DNA of 47,296 bases from CAYYIS01 sp964470965. Lineage in GTDB: Bacteria; JAAXHH01; JABIQT01. The notes beneath the pieces were generated by a model. It made no database searches and was not told the origin of the DNA. It worked only from the letters and a program-made list of their open reading frames with translations. The position numbers and the translations under genes were made by a program. The stretch lies in NCBI GenBank assembly GCA_964470965.1, contig CAYYIS010000039.1:1-47296 (forward strand), read 5' to 3'. This document shows, piece by piece, positions 26,140 through 34,428 of this stretch (position 1 is its first letter; each line of letters starts with the position of its first letter).

Positions 26140-26494
26140 AAAGAACCCTATACATGACCAAATAAGTAGACTTAGTAATATAAATCAAGCAAAAAAATAT
26201 AGCTGGATAATTACATGGTCAATATACGTAGCATGGGGTAAGCTGTCAACGCATCATCAAAGGTCGGTTTGTCGCCGCCTATAAAAAAGCTGTGTGTTCT
26301 CGCATCCAATCTACATGACCGCAGTACTCACATTAATTCCAAGATCCCATCACCCCGCCGCCCATGACCATGCGGCCATTGGTTGTCATCTTGAAAAAAG
26401 CGTGCAGGGTTTCGTCGGAAGCTCCCCGTTGGAGTGCCTACAACCGGCATTTACCGATTGATGCACAAATCAAAATGACGCTCATTAACATGAT
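26140..26494. other. Intergenic region upstream of moaA
   Basis: This 355-base stretch carries the moaA promoter (listed separately). I see no coding frame. The sequence after the isomerase stop codon has a T-rich tract on the minus strand (around 26393-26398), but I found no convincing stem before it. The moaA leader of about 75 bases is too short for a molybdenum cofactor riboswitch. Confidence 0.5.
26221..26249 (-). promoter_or_regulatory. Near-perfect sigma70 promoter of moaA
   Basis: On the minus strand TTGACA (26244-26249) is followed after exactly 17 bp by TATATT (26221-26226). The predicted start is near 26214, giving a leader of about 75 bases. Confidence 0.75.
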
Positions 26495-27253
26495 CTACAG
26501 CCCCATAGCCTGCATATTGTGCAGACTGATCTCAATGCTGTCGAACGGATCGCCCGCGCAGGTATCCTGCTCGACTACATACCACCGCGAACCGGCTTCG
26601 CGGCAGGCATCGACAACGGCCGGCCAGTTAATATTCCCTTCTCCCACCTCGGCCATAACCTGCTCACGACCGACAATTGCCATGTCTTTATAATGGATCA
26701 CCGGTGCTCTGCCTGCGACCCTGTGAATCCAGAAAGCCGGGTCTCCGCCTCCGTGCTGTATCCAATAGACATCGATTTCAAAAAATAGCGCATCACAGCT
26801 TTCCTCTATAAGAATAGCCAGGATCTGTTTGCCGTCCACCCTTTCCAGTTCCCAGGAATGGTTGTGATAACTGAAGGTAAAACCGGCGTCCCTGATCTTC
26901 TGCGCGATCGGTGACACGTCTTTCGCGAAACCGGCATAGTTTTGCTCGGAACGGTACCGGTCCGGCATGCCTCCGATGGCAAGATTCTCACAACCCCACA
27001 GCCGGTGCTCCTCCAGCAAGTTGTCCAAGTCGTTCTCCAACCGGTCGTAGGCCACATGAGTGGCGCATACATGCAGGCCTTCACTGTGTATCATATCCGC
27101 CAGCTCTTTCGCATCCACCGATCCGAGTGCCGACAGCTGGATATTCTCATACCCCATGGATTTTACCCGCTTGAGAGTCTTTGCGATATCCGCCGGTGTC
27201 CGAACGGAATCGCGGACCGTATACAGTGTCACCCCGATTTTTGTATCAGGCAT
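26495..27253 (-). CDS. Sugar phosphate isomerase/epimerase (AP-endonuclease-2-like TIM barrel)
   Basis: A 252-residue TIM barrel of the xylose-isomerase-like family. KIGVTLYTVRDSV opens the first strand. FSYHNHSWELE, FFEIDVYWIQHGG, VIHYKDM and WYVVEQDTC give the His, Glu and Asp metal ligands of the family. It may isomerise or epimerise a sugar released by the neighbouring sulfatase. ATG 27253 is preferred over 27259 because AGGGAG is six bases before it. It overlaps the end of the MFS gene by eight bases, so translation is coupled. Confidence 0.87.
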   Translation of the reverse strand: MPDTKIGVTLYTVRDSVRTPADIAKTLKRVKSMGYENIQLSALGSVDAKELADMIHSEGLHVCATHVAYDRLENDLDNLLEEHRLWGCENLAIGGMPDRYRSEQNYAGFAKDVSPIAQKIRDAGFTFSYHNHSWELERVDGKQILAILIEESCDALFFEIDVYWIQHGGGDPAFWIHRVAGRAPVIHYKDMAIVGREQVMAEVGEGNINWPAVVDACREAGSRWYVVEQDTCAGDPFDSIEISLHNMQAMGL

Positions 27254-28463
27254 TTCCATCTCCCTGTGATGTGAGATCCTTTAAAAATTTGAGCGATACG
27301 GCGCCTGCTATGACGAGGAGTACCGCGCTGCTGCGATACAACATAGGCAATCCCATAAATTCCACCAACTGATAAGCCGCGAACGGTCCGATGGCATTAC
27401 CCAGGTCCGCCCAGTTAGAATACCAGCTCATTACCCGCGCCCGGGCTTGAGGTGGTGCCAGTTCCCCGGCGATGGCATCCAGCGATACACGAAGCGCCGT
27501 GCCGCCAAGAAAAATGACAAAAGACGTGACTACCGTCCAAAAAAGATTTAAACCCATGGACAGAGTTGTCAAGGCTATGGCTGTGATCGCGCCTGTGAGA
27601 ATGATAAACGATCGCCGGTCATACCTATCCGAAATCTGCCCTGACCCTGGTGACCAAATCACTTCGATCAGATAACGGCCGGATAATAAAATGCCCGTCA
27701 GACTCGCCACCCCGACACTCAGAGATGCCAAATCTACCGTCTCTCCGAAGTCCTGAAGCAACAGCAATCCCAGTGTTGCCACCACCAGCTGGCTGCCTGC
27801 CATCCCATTGATACAGGCGGCTGCATACACTGCCCACAGCCGCCGTTTCGTTGGGTGCATTCGATAGTTTTCAGATGAATCGCCTTGACTTCCCGGGTCC
27901 GTAATAGAATGGGCTTCTATCCGTTCGCGTAGGATGGACAGAGCGCTGATGAACGTAAGTGCTCCGAACAATATGACGGTTGTCCCAAATCCGATGATAT
28001 CCGTGAGGAGTCCACCGACCAGTACGGATACCACAGTGCCTAATCGTACTACCCCGCTGTAAAATCCCAGGTAGTAGCCGCGATTCGCGTCACCGGCGTT
28101 TCCCAGGGCCGAGAGATACCCACCCAACCGCAGGAAAGACCAGCAGAGACCCCAGAACAGGCGGGCGATCAGGAACGCGATGAAACCGGCATTCAAACCA
28201 TAGGCAGTCGTCGTTACGGCCGCCAGGAACACGGCCGCCAGAAACGGTCCACGTACGCCGAATCGCTCCATTACTCGACCGGCCAGGGGGTTGGTCAGGA
28301 ACCGTACGAACCGGTTGGCGCTGAGTAGGGCGCCGACCATCCACAGTTCCAGACCGAGTCCGGACCAGACGGTGGGCAGAACAGCATATAGAAGCGAATC
28401 GCCCAGCAGAGTGGCCGCTACCGCCAGGGATATGATTATCAGTTCGCGTGGGGGCAGCCGCAT
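27246..28463 (-). CDS. Major facilitator superfamily transporter
   Basis: A 405-residue inner-membrane carrier with about 12 hydrophobic segments in two halves joined by a hydrophilic loop near residues 185-205. NPLAGRVMERFGVRGP after the second helix is the MFS motif A in the first half, and SGQISDRYDRRS is its copy in the second half. The substrate is likely a sugar or sulfated sugar, judged by the neighbours. The start ATG shares its A with the TAA stop of the sulfatase, and GAGGA lies a few bases before it. An upstream in-frame start lies inside the sulfatase gene and is not used. Confidence 0.87.
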   Translation of the reverse strand: MRLPPRELIIISLAVAATLLGDSLLYAVLPTVWSGLGLELWMVGALLSANRFVRFLTNPLAGRVMERFGVRGPFLAAVFLAAVTTTAYGLNAGFIAFLIARLFWGLCWSFLRLGGYLSALGNAGDANRGYYLGFYSGVVRLGTVVSVLVGGLLTDIIGFGTTVILFGALTFISALSILRERIEAHSITDPGSQGDSSENYRMHPTKRRLWAVYAAACINGMAGSQLVVATLGLLLLQDFGETVDLASLSVGVASLTGILLSGRYLIEVIWSPGSGQISDRYDRRSFIILTGAITAIALTTLSMGLNLFWTVVTSFVIFLGGTALRVSLDAIAGELAPPQARARVMSWYSNWADLGNAIGPFAAYQLVEFMGLPMLYRSSAVLLVIAGAVSLKFLKDLTSQGDGNA

Positions 28464-29860
28464 TAATCCTCTAATCCGGCGAAAGTCTGATGGTCGTTGT
28501 CCCACCGGCCGAACATCGGCTTCAGTTGCCCCGTTCCGGTGACGCCGCAGCCCCTGCCATCCTTCTTCGGATCTGAGTAGCGGTCGAACCAGGCTTCCAG
28601 TTCCCCTTGCAACATCCGTCTCTGTTTTGCATGACTGGCATCGTCCACTAGGTTGATGCGCTCATCCGGGTCGTTCCTCAGGTCGTACAACTCATGCGGA
28701 CCGTCCGGATACCGGTGGACATATTTTCGATCTGAAGTCCGTATCATCCGTGTGTCGCCGTATTCATCGCATATGACAACATGATCTCGGCCTTCGCCTT
28801 CTTCTCCACGCCACAACGGAACCCTGGCGCTACCCGCCAGGGTTCTGTCATTCGGAATCGGGAGATCCAGATATCCAAGCAAGGTGGGCATGAAATCACA
28901 GGAACTTATCATAGCCGATTGAACAATCCCCTGCCGAATGCACGCGGGATGGCTCATCACGGCCGGAACCTTGATGGAATTCTCATACATATTGGGTGGA
29001 TACGTTCCGTTGCCTTTACCCCAGAACCCGTGGTGGCCGAGACTGAATCCGTTGTCACTCAGGAAAATGACCAGTGTATTGTCCCGGATACCAAGTGCTT
29101 CCAGCTTTTCGAGAATGCGGCAAACATCCATGTCCATGGCGGTTACGGCGGCGAAATACCCCTGCATGCTTTCCCGATCCCCCATGTTTTTGTGCGTCAG
29201 CTCTCCTGCCCAGGGATGGATCGGTTCCTGCGGACATGAATCGAATGGACAATCGTCGTATGAGTCCACGATGTCCTGAGGGTGTCCGTCCCACGGACTG
29301 TGAGGTGCTGTGTAGTGGACCCCGAGATAAAAGGGCTGCCGATCCGATGCATTCCGGTCCATAAACGCCAATGCGTCGTCAGTGATAACGTTGGTGACAT
29401 AACCCGGTGCCCTGATCGGCACGCCGTCCCGGATCATGGGAGCATTGTTGTACACCCCACCGCCGCCCTGATGAACGAACCAGTGGCTGAAACCATGCTG
29501 TGGAATCTGGCTGTTGCCGAGATGCCACTTGCCGCTCAAACCACAGGTATAGCCGTGAGCCGCCAATATGTCCGTATAAGCAATTTCTTCCTCGAGGTAC
29601 GAAGCGGCATTCGGACCGGTGTTGCCGCCTCGGATCCAATCGTGAACACCGTGTTGGGATGCGATGCGGCCGGTCAACAAAGTTGCCCGGCTGGGGGAGC
29701 AGACTGGTGTGGCGACGAAGAAGTTGTCGAAACGCACCCCGGTGGCCGCGATATGGTCGATGCCGGGTGTACGGATCTCCGAGTTGCCGTAACAACCGGC
29801 AGCCCAGATGCCTTGGTCATCGGTCAGGATGCACACAATATTGGGTAGAGGTGATGGCAT
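28463..29860 (-). CDS. Type I sulfatase (formylglycine-dependent)
   Basis: A 465-residue sulfatase. C54 in TPVCSPSRATLLTGR is the CxPSR site that a formylglycine-generating enzyme must convert; that enzyme is not in the window. ILTDDQG at 11-17 gives the calcium aspartates and LSDNGFSLGHHG the second metal pair. It removes sulfate esters, most likely from a carbohydrate. No clear signal peptide follows ATG 29860, which was chosen because AGGA is six bases upstream. The 32 in-frame residues before it do not look like a signal peptide either, so the enzyme may be cytosolic and act after uptake by the MFS carrier. It is the first gene of the operon. Confidence 0.9.
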   Translation of the reverse strand: MPSPLPNIVCILTDDQGIWAAGCYGNSEIRTPGIDHIAATGVRFDNFFVATPVCSPSRATLLTGRIASQHGVHDWIRGGNTGPNAASYLEEEIAYTDILAAHGYTCGLSGKWHLGNSQIPQHGFSHWFVHQGGGGVYNNAPMIRDGVPIRAPGYVTNVITDDALAFMDRNASDRQPFYLGVHYTAPHSPWDGHPQDIVDSYDDCPFDSCPQEPIHPWAGELTHKNMGDRESMQGYFAAVTAMDMDVCRILEKLEALGIRDNTLVIFLSDNGFSLGHHGFWGKGNGTYPPNMYENSIKVPAVMSHPACIRQGIVQSAMISSCDFMPTLLGYLDLPIPNDRTLAGSARVPLWRGEEGEGRDHVVICDEYGDTRMIRTSDRKYVHRYPDGPHELYDLRNDPDERINLVDDASHAKQRRMLQGELEAWFDRYSDPKKDGRGCGVTGTGQLKPMFGRWDNDHQTFAGLED

Positions 29861-29894
29861 GCAGGATCCTTTATCTGTTGGATGGAATGAGGGG

Positions 29895-29923
29895 ATGATA
29901 CAGTGGATCGACCGATTTGTCAC
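29895..29923 (-). promoter_or_regulatory. Sigma70 promoter of the sulfatase operon
   Basis: On the minus strand GTGACA (29918-29923) and TATCAT (29895-29900) are 17 bp apart, each one base from consensus. The start near 29888 leaves a leader of about 28 bases. Confidence 0.6.
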
Positions 29924-29950
29924 GCATAAAATTAGCCTGTCACCAGATAC

Positions 29951-29979
29951 TTGCACTTGTGCAGGTCACGTCATATATT
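29951..29979 (+). promoter_or_regulatory. Sigma70 promoter of the Gfo-DUF1611-Ldh2 operon
   Basis: TTGCAC (29951-29956) and TATATT (29974-29979) are 17 bp apart. The -35 box lies in the palindrome TGCACTTGTGCA (29952-29963), a possible operator between the divergent operons. Confidence 0.55.
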
Positions 29980-30030
29980 AAGCACTGGTCGTTGCATTCG
30001 CGCTATATAAAATAGGGAACGAGGTCTGTT

Positions 30031-31077
30031 ATGATCAAAACCGGAATTGTCGGATATGGGTTTGCAGGGAGGTCCTTTCATTCCTACCTTATCGGCTTGG
30101 CGAAGGGTCTTACACTGTCGACCATCGCCACCCGGGATCCGGTCCGCCAGGCAGCGGCTCAGGTTGAGCAGGGTGTTGCCACCTGCGAAACTATCGATGA
30201 CCTTTTGATGGATGAAGACATTCAGTTGGTGGTCTTGGCCACGCCCCACGACGTCCACGCTCCCATGGCCATCCAGGCAATGGACGCCGGCAGACATGTG
30301 GTCGTCGATAAAGTCATGTGCCTTACGGCAGGGGAGGCGGATGCCATGATCGCTGCCAGTGAGCGAAACGGTGTGATGCTCAGCGTGTTCCACAACCGAC
30401 GGTGGGACTGGGATTTTCTGACGATGAAACAGTTGATCTCGGATGACTTGATTGGTGATCCGTTTCTCATTGAAACGGCTGTGTTCCGGTACCGCGGGTT
30501 ACGCACCTGGCGGGCCAGCAAAGCTCAGAGTGGAGGGTTACTCTACGACTGGGGCGCCCATCTGGTGGACCAGGCTCTTCAACTGGTGCCATCCGAACCG
30601 ATTACTGTGTTCTGTGATGGGCAGAAGCATCTATGGCATGGCGATACGGAAGACCATGTCAAATGTCTGATCCGCTTTGAAAACGGGACCATCTTTTCAG
30701 CGGAGGTAAGTAATCTGGCAAGAATTCCAAAACCACGCTGGTACGTGCTTGGGACACGGGGATCTGCAGTTAAGGTGGGTTTGGATCCGCAGGAACCGTA
30801 CATGATGCGTGAGGAAATCGACGCAGCCGAAGAGCCGGCGGAGCATCGTGCGCGGGTGTCGACGGAACTGAACGGCATTGCCACCGAGATGACCCTCGAT
30901 TCCGTACGGGGTAGCTGGAAGTCCTATTATCAAAATATTTCAGATGTGCTGAATCAGGGGGCTGAATTGACCGTAACACCGGAATCGGTAAGAAAAGTCA
31001 TGACGGTCCTCGATGCGGCAACCGTCTCAATGGAAACAGGTGAAACTGTGAAAGTAGAGCGTAGCGTCGTGACCTGA
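30031..31077 (+). CDS. Gfo/Idh/MocA family oxidoreductase
   Basis: A 348-residue NAD(P)-binding oxidoreductase. GIVGYGFAGRSFH is the nucleotide motif. VVLATPHDVHAP followed by VVVDKVMCL replaces the usual EKP with DKV, keeping the lysine. FHNRRWDWDF and LYDWGAHLVDQAL carry the conserved catalytic Asp/His region. It resembles the scyllo-inositol/galactose-type dehydrogenases. GAGG lies six bases before the ATG. It is the first gene of a plus-strand operon and is divergent from the sulfatase operon, so it may act on the same sugars. Substrate not known. Confidence 0.88.
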   Translation: MIKTGIVGYGFAGRSFHSYLIGLAKGLTLSTIATRDPVRQAAAQVEQGVATCETIDDLLMDEDIQLVVLATPHDVHAPMAIQAMDAGRHVVVDKVMCLTAGEADAMIAASERNGVMLSVFHNRRWDWDFLTMKQLISDDLIGDPFLIETAVFRYRGLRTWRASKAQSGGLLYDWGAHLVDQALQLVPSEPITVFCDGQKHLWHGDTEDHVKCLIRFENGTIFSAEVSNLARIPKPRWYVLGTRGSAVKVGLDPQEPYMMREEIDAAEEPAEHRARVSTELNGIATEMTLDSVRGSWKSYYQNISDVLNQGAELTVTPESVRKVMTVLDAATVSMETGETVKVERSVVT

Positions 31078-31097
31078 TCAACACGAAAGGATGGAAA

Positions 31098-32132
31098 GTG
31101 GAAAATCGTCGTATGGTGTTGCTGACCGAAGGCAGACTCGGCACGTTTTCTTCGAAGACAGCGACATCGCTGGTGCGTTACAAACGGAAGGAAGTAGTGG
31201 CGGTCCTCGACAGCACTCGGGCAGGAGAAAATCTGGAAGATATCATTGAAATAGGGGAAGGTATCCCTATCCTATCATCCATAGAGGAGACCCTGCCGTT
31301 AAAGCCCACGGCGCTTGTGCTGGCTGTCGCGACGGTGGGAGGATTCATCCCGGATGAGTGGCGGTGTCTTATCCGTGCGGCTATCGAGGGAGGGATGGAT
31401 ATCATAAACGGAATGCATGTCTTCCTCAACGATGACCCGGAGCTAAGTCGGCTCGCGACGGCGGCCGAAGTAGAAATTTGGGACACCCGAAAGGCACCAT
31501 CGAACATTCAGATTGCACAGTATAAAGCGCAGGAACTTCAGAATCTACGGGTGCTTACGGTAGGAGCGGACTCCAGCATTGGAAAGATGGTGACAGCACT
31601 GGAGATCACCAATGCGGCGAAACAGGCCGGTTGGGATGCGGATTTTGTCGCTACCGGGCAGATCGGTATGATGATCTCCGGATCAGGTATCGCGGTCGAC
31701 GCGGTGGTGGCGGACTTTATATCTGGCGCCACGGAGTCTATGGTGCTGGAGCGAAGCCACCGGGAGATGCTCATAGTCGAAGGTCAGGGAACGATCGTAC
31801 ATCCCATGTATTCCGGCGTGTCACTCGGTCTGCTGCACGGTGCGGCGCCTCAAGCGTTGGTGCTCTGCCATCAACCGGGTAGGGCTCTGATGAGAAACGC
31901 GCCGGTAAGGATTCCATCCTATGCAGATCTCATTCACCTGCACGAGGAAATATCCCGCCCCCTTTTCCCCACCCAAGTCATCGCCATTTCGCTCAATTGC
32001 TCGGGGATGACGATGGAGGATGCCAGGAGGGCTGTGGATGAGGTGCACCGGGAGAGCGGACTGCCGGTAACGGACTGCATAAAATTCGGTTGCGATCCGA
32101 TCATCGAGGCGCTCGAACCGTTTCGCACTTGA
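31098..32132 (+). CDS. DUF1611 family P-loop protein (DgcN-like)
   Basis: A 344-residue protein with an N-terminal Rossmann-like half (residues about 5-140) and a P-loop half with GADSSIGKM at 156-164. It belongs to the DUF1611 group. One characterised member, DgcN, N-acetylates D-glutamate in D-amino-acid use, so a similar acyl-transfer role is possible but unproven here. The start is a GTG at 31098 with AAAGGA six bases before it; an ATG at 31113 is an alternative. It begins 20 bases after the oxidoreductase gene. Confidence 0.78.
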   Translation: MENRRMVLLTEGRLGTFSSKTATSLVRYKRKEVVAVLDSTRAGENLEDIIEIGEGIPILSSIEETLPLKPTALVLAVATVGGFIPDEWRCLIRAAIEGGMDIINGMHVFLNDDPELSRLATAAEVEIWDTRKAPSNIQIAQYKAQELQNLRVLTVGADSSIGKMVTALEITNAAKQAGWDADFVATGQIGMMISGSGIAVDAVVADFISGATESMVLERSHREMLIVEGQGTIVHPMYSGVSLGLLHGAAPQALVLCHQPGRALMRNAPVRIPSYADLIHLHEEISRPLFPTQVIAISLNCSGMTMEDARRAVDEVHRESGLPVTDCIKFGCDPIIEALEPFRT

Positions 32133-32217
32133 GCGGGAACGATAGATATCCGGCATTGCCGTTATCGATCAGGGCGTCCCTCGAACGAAAAACATAGGCG
32201 TCGGAGGAGAGATCTCC

Positions 32218-33285
32218 TTGACTCAATCTGCAGTAGTTCTCCAAGTAAATGAGGCCCGGGCTTTCTGTGTCGATGTATACCGGCAACTCGACGTACCGGA
32301 CGAAGAGATTACACCGCTTACCGACTATCTGATCGATGCCAGCCTCCGCGGCATAGACACGCACGGCATACTGCTTAACCACATTTACGCTCAGCGCATT
32401 CGATCGGGGCAGATCGTACCGGGCCGACATCTCGAAATCGTACGGGAAACGGCTACCACGGCGCTGGGAGACGCCCGGCAGGGAATTGGTCAGACCGTGA
32501 GTGTGGAAGGGATGACGATGGCGATTGAGAAGGCTCAGTCGCAAGGCATCGGGGCGGTCACCGTCTTCAACGCGAGTCACAACGGGGCCATCTCGTATTA
32601 CGCGCTCATGGCGGCGGAACGGGATCTGATAGGTATCGTATTCGGTAATTCTACGCCACGAGTGGCGCCTCACGGCGGGAGGAAAGGGCTGCACGGTACG
32701 AATCCTGTGGCATACGCCATTCCGGCAGGTCACAGATATCCTATCGTCCTCGACTTCGCTACCGCCGCTTCCGGCGCGGCAATTCGCCAGGCCGTGGAGG
32801 ACGACCTCCCGGAAATACCGGAAGGCCTGGCACTCGATATTGACGGCAATCCTACCATCGATCCACAGGCGGCGTTCGACGGATGGCTGCTCCCGAAAGC
32901 AGGGCCGATCGGCTACGGTCTCGGATTACTTGCCGATGTAATGGTGGGTGCCCTATCAGGTGCGGCGTGCGGTCAGGATGTGCCGCAGGTGCAGGACATC
33001 GACTCCCCTTACCAATGCGGCGCCTTCATGCTGGCCATCGATCCTGGAGCCTTCATCGGCCGTGAAAGGTTCCAGGAGCGTGTACAGTACCTGATCGACA
33101 GCGCCCAAGCGATTCCACCCATGGACGGGTTTGACCGGGTACGGCTACCCGGTGAACGAGGGTTTGAAGAAAAGGTGAAACGCCTCGAGGAGGGCATACC
33201 GGTGCCCTATCTGAGCTGGAAGCAGATGATGCACGCATTGACGGCGTGTGCCGTGGACGTGGGAGAATGGTCCTCCGTCAAATAA
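32218..33285 (+). CDS. Malate/L-lactate dehydrogenase family (Ldh2-type) oxidoreductase
   Basis: A 355-residue NAD(P)-dependent dehydrogenase of the Ldh2/YlbC type, unrelated to classical lactate dehydrogenases. RGIDTHGI at about 44-51, the catalytic His in NASHNGAISYY, and LDFATAASG are signatures. Members reduce 2-keto acids, diketogulonate, delta-1-piperideine-2-carboxylate or similar. The start is a TTG at 32218 with a strong GGAGGAG seven bases before it, and no ATG fits the family start. It is the last gene of the operon, 85 bases after DUF1611. With a DgcN-like neighbour, an imino- or amino-acid reaction is plausible. Confidence 0.87.
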   Translation: MTQSAVVLQVNEARAFCVDVYRQLDVPDEEITPLTDYLIDASLRGIDTHGILLNHIYAQRIRSGQIVPGRHLEIVRETATTALGDARQGIGQTVSVEGMTMAIEKAQSQGIGAVTVFNASHNGAISYYALMAAERDLIGIVFGNSTPRVAPHGGRKGLHGTNPVAYAIPAGHRYPIVLDFATAASGAAIRQAVEDDLPEIPEGLALDIDGNPTIDPQAAFDGWLLPKAGPIGYGLGLLADVMVGALSGAACGQDVPQVQDIDSPYQCGAFMLAIDPGAFIGRERFQERVQYLIDSAQAIPPMDGFDRVRLPGERGFEEKVKRLEEGIPVPYLSWKQMMHALTACAVDVGEWSSVK

Positions 33286-33325
33286 AACCCGGTAAATACC
33301 TATGGATCCTGAAGTCAGCCCGACC

Positions 33326-33354
33326 GGCCCCGCCGTTCACACGGGGTCGGGGCC
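33326..33354. terminator. GC-rich hairpin between convergent genes
   Basis: GGCCCCG at 33326-33332 pairs with CGGGGCC at 33348-33354, and inner CCG/CGG can extend it. An overlapping 7-bp alternative stem (CCCGACC/GGTCGGG) also exists. No T run directly follows. It lies between the Ldh2-type gene and the HpaI aldolase gene, which point at each other. Confidence 0.35.
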
Positions 33355-33493
33355 ACAAAAACACCATTTTTCAGATTTCAGTGCATGGACGTGTGGTCCC
33401 GTCGCCAAGGTCCCTTTCCCCTCGGCCGGAACAAAGCCGCTATTGCCCATCACGGAACGCGTGCACTGATCCCATCCTTTGGGCAGGGCAAGG

Positions 33494-34252
33494 TTACTTC
33501 CGCCCGAATTCCGCCAGGGCTCCATCGGCCGCCTGACGCAAAAAGGTTAAGTCTGATCCCAGCGTGATCCACTGAAATCCCTGCTCCACCCTAAGCTTAT
33601 TGGTTTCGATAGTGGTGGCCGCAAATCCACCTGGCACTCCGATCTTCTTCGCACGTGCCATGATCTCGGCGATCTTGTCCTGCACTGCCGGATGGACCAT
33701 GTCGCCCAGATGCCCCATGGACGCCGCCAGATCACTGGGACCAATCAGGAACGCGTCCACGCCTGGTGTAGTGAGGATCTCCTCCAGATTGTCCACTGCC
33801 TCGGTGGTTTCGATCTGCACCATCACAAAGCCTTCGTCGTTGGCGGTACGGATGTATTCGGCAAGGTCGTCGCCCGTGACATTAATAAATTTTGGTCCCA
33901 CACCGCGCAGTCCCATGGGTGGGTACTTGGCAGCCTTAACAGCCATTTCCGCCTGTTCCCGATTGTTGACCCATGGAATGATAAGACCTTCGGCGCCGAT
34001 ATCGAGGGCTTTCTTGATATGCACCATATCGTTCCACGGCACCCGCACCAGTGGTGTGATATCGCCTCCCCTGGCAACCTGAAGCATAGGTTCCAGTATT
34101 TCCACGTTGAGCGGCGCGTGCTCCGCATCGAACCAGATCCAGTCGAACGGCATCTTGGAAGTCATCTCGACGATGTCGAGACAGGGCGTGCCGATGGAAA
34201 GACCATAGGTAACTTCTCCGTTGCGCAGTTTTTCTTTAAGCTTATTTTTCAT
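33494..34252 (-). CDS. HpcH/HpaI family aldolase
   Basis: A 252-residue class II aldolase of the HpaI family, which splits 2-keto-3-deoxy sugar acids or 4-hydroxy-2-keto acids to pyruvate and an aldehyde. H45 in WFDAEHAP is the catalytic base and GLRGVGP carries the pyruvate-binding Arg. The Glu in MVQIETTEAVDN and the Asp in LIGPSDLAASMG bind the metal. Length is typical. GAGGAG lies five bases before the ATG. It is divergent from a PhyH gene and stands alone on its strand. Confidence 0.9.
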   Translation of the reverse strand: MKNKLKEKLRNGEVTYGLSIGTPCLDIVEMTSKMPFDWIWFDAEHAPLNVEILEPMLQVARGGDITPLVRVPWNDMVHIKKALDIGAEGLIIPWVNNREQAEMAVKAAKYPPMGLRGVGPKFINVTGDDLAEYIRTANDEGFVMVQIETTEAVDNLEEILTTPGVDAFLIGPSDLAASMGHLGDMVHPAVQDKIAEIMARAKKIGVPGGFAATTIETNKLRVEQGFQWITLGSDLTFLRQAADGALAEFGRK

Positions 34253-34327
34253 CGTTTCTCCTCAAGGGATAAATTTAAGCGAAGGGTGTATGGAATGGTG
34301 CCTGAAGAAAAAAGAGCTTGGCAGTGC

Positions 34328-34351
34328 TGTCAAGGTGTTTCTAAATTGACA
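34328..34351. promoter_or_regulatory. TGTCAA-N12-TTGACA inverted repeat between divergent genes
   Basis: TGTCAA at 34328-34333 and TTGACA at 34346-34351 form an inverted repeat with 12 bases between. Each half is a perfect -35 box for the gene on its side (HpaI aldolase on minus, PhyH on plus). The matching -10 boxes are poor. It may be two back-to-back promoters or an operator. Confidence 0.35.
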
Positions 34352-34428
34352 ATGTTTGTCCCTGGTGTTTTTCTCCAAGTAAACGTAAATATCAACGCAA
34401 CCTGCAATCGATACGAAAAGGAAAAGTA

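Noticed and set aside
26140..26220. Molybdenum cofactor riboswitch in the moaA leader
   Set aside because: The leader from the predicted start is about 75 bases, too short for that riboswitch, and no multi-helix fold was seen.
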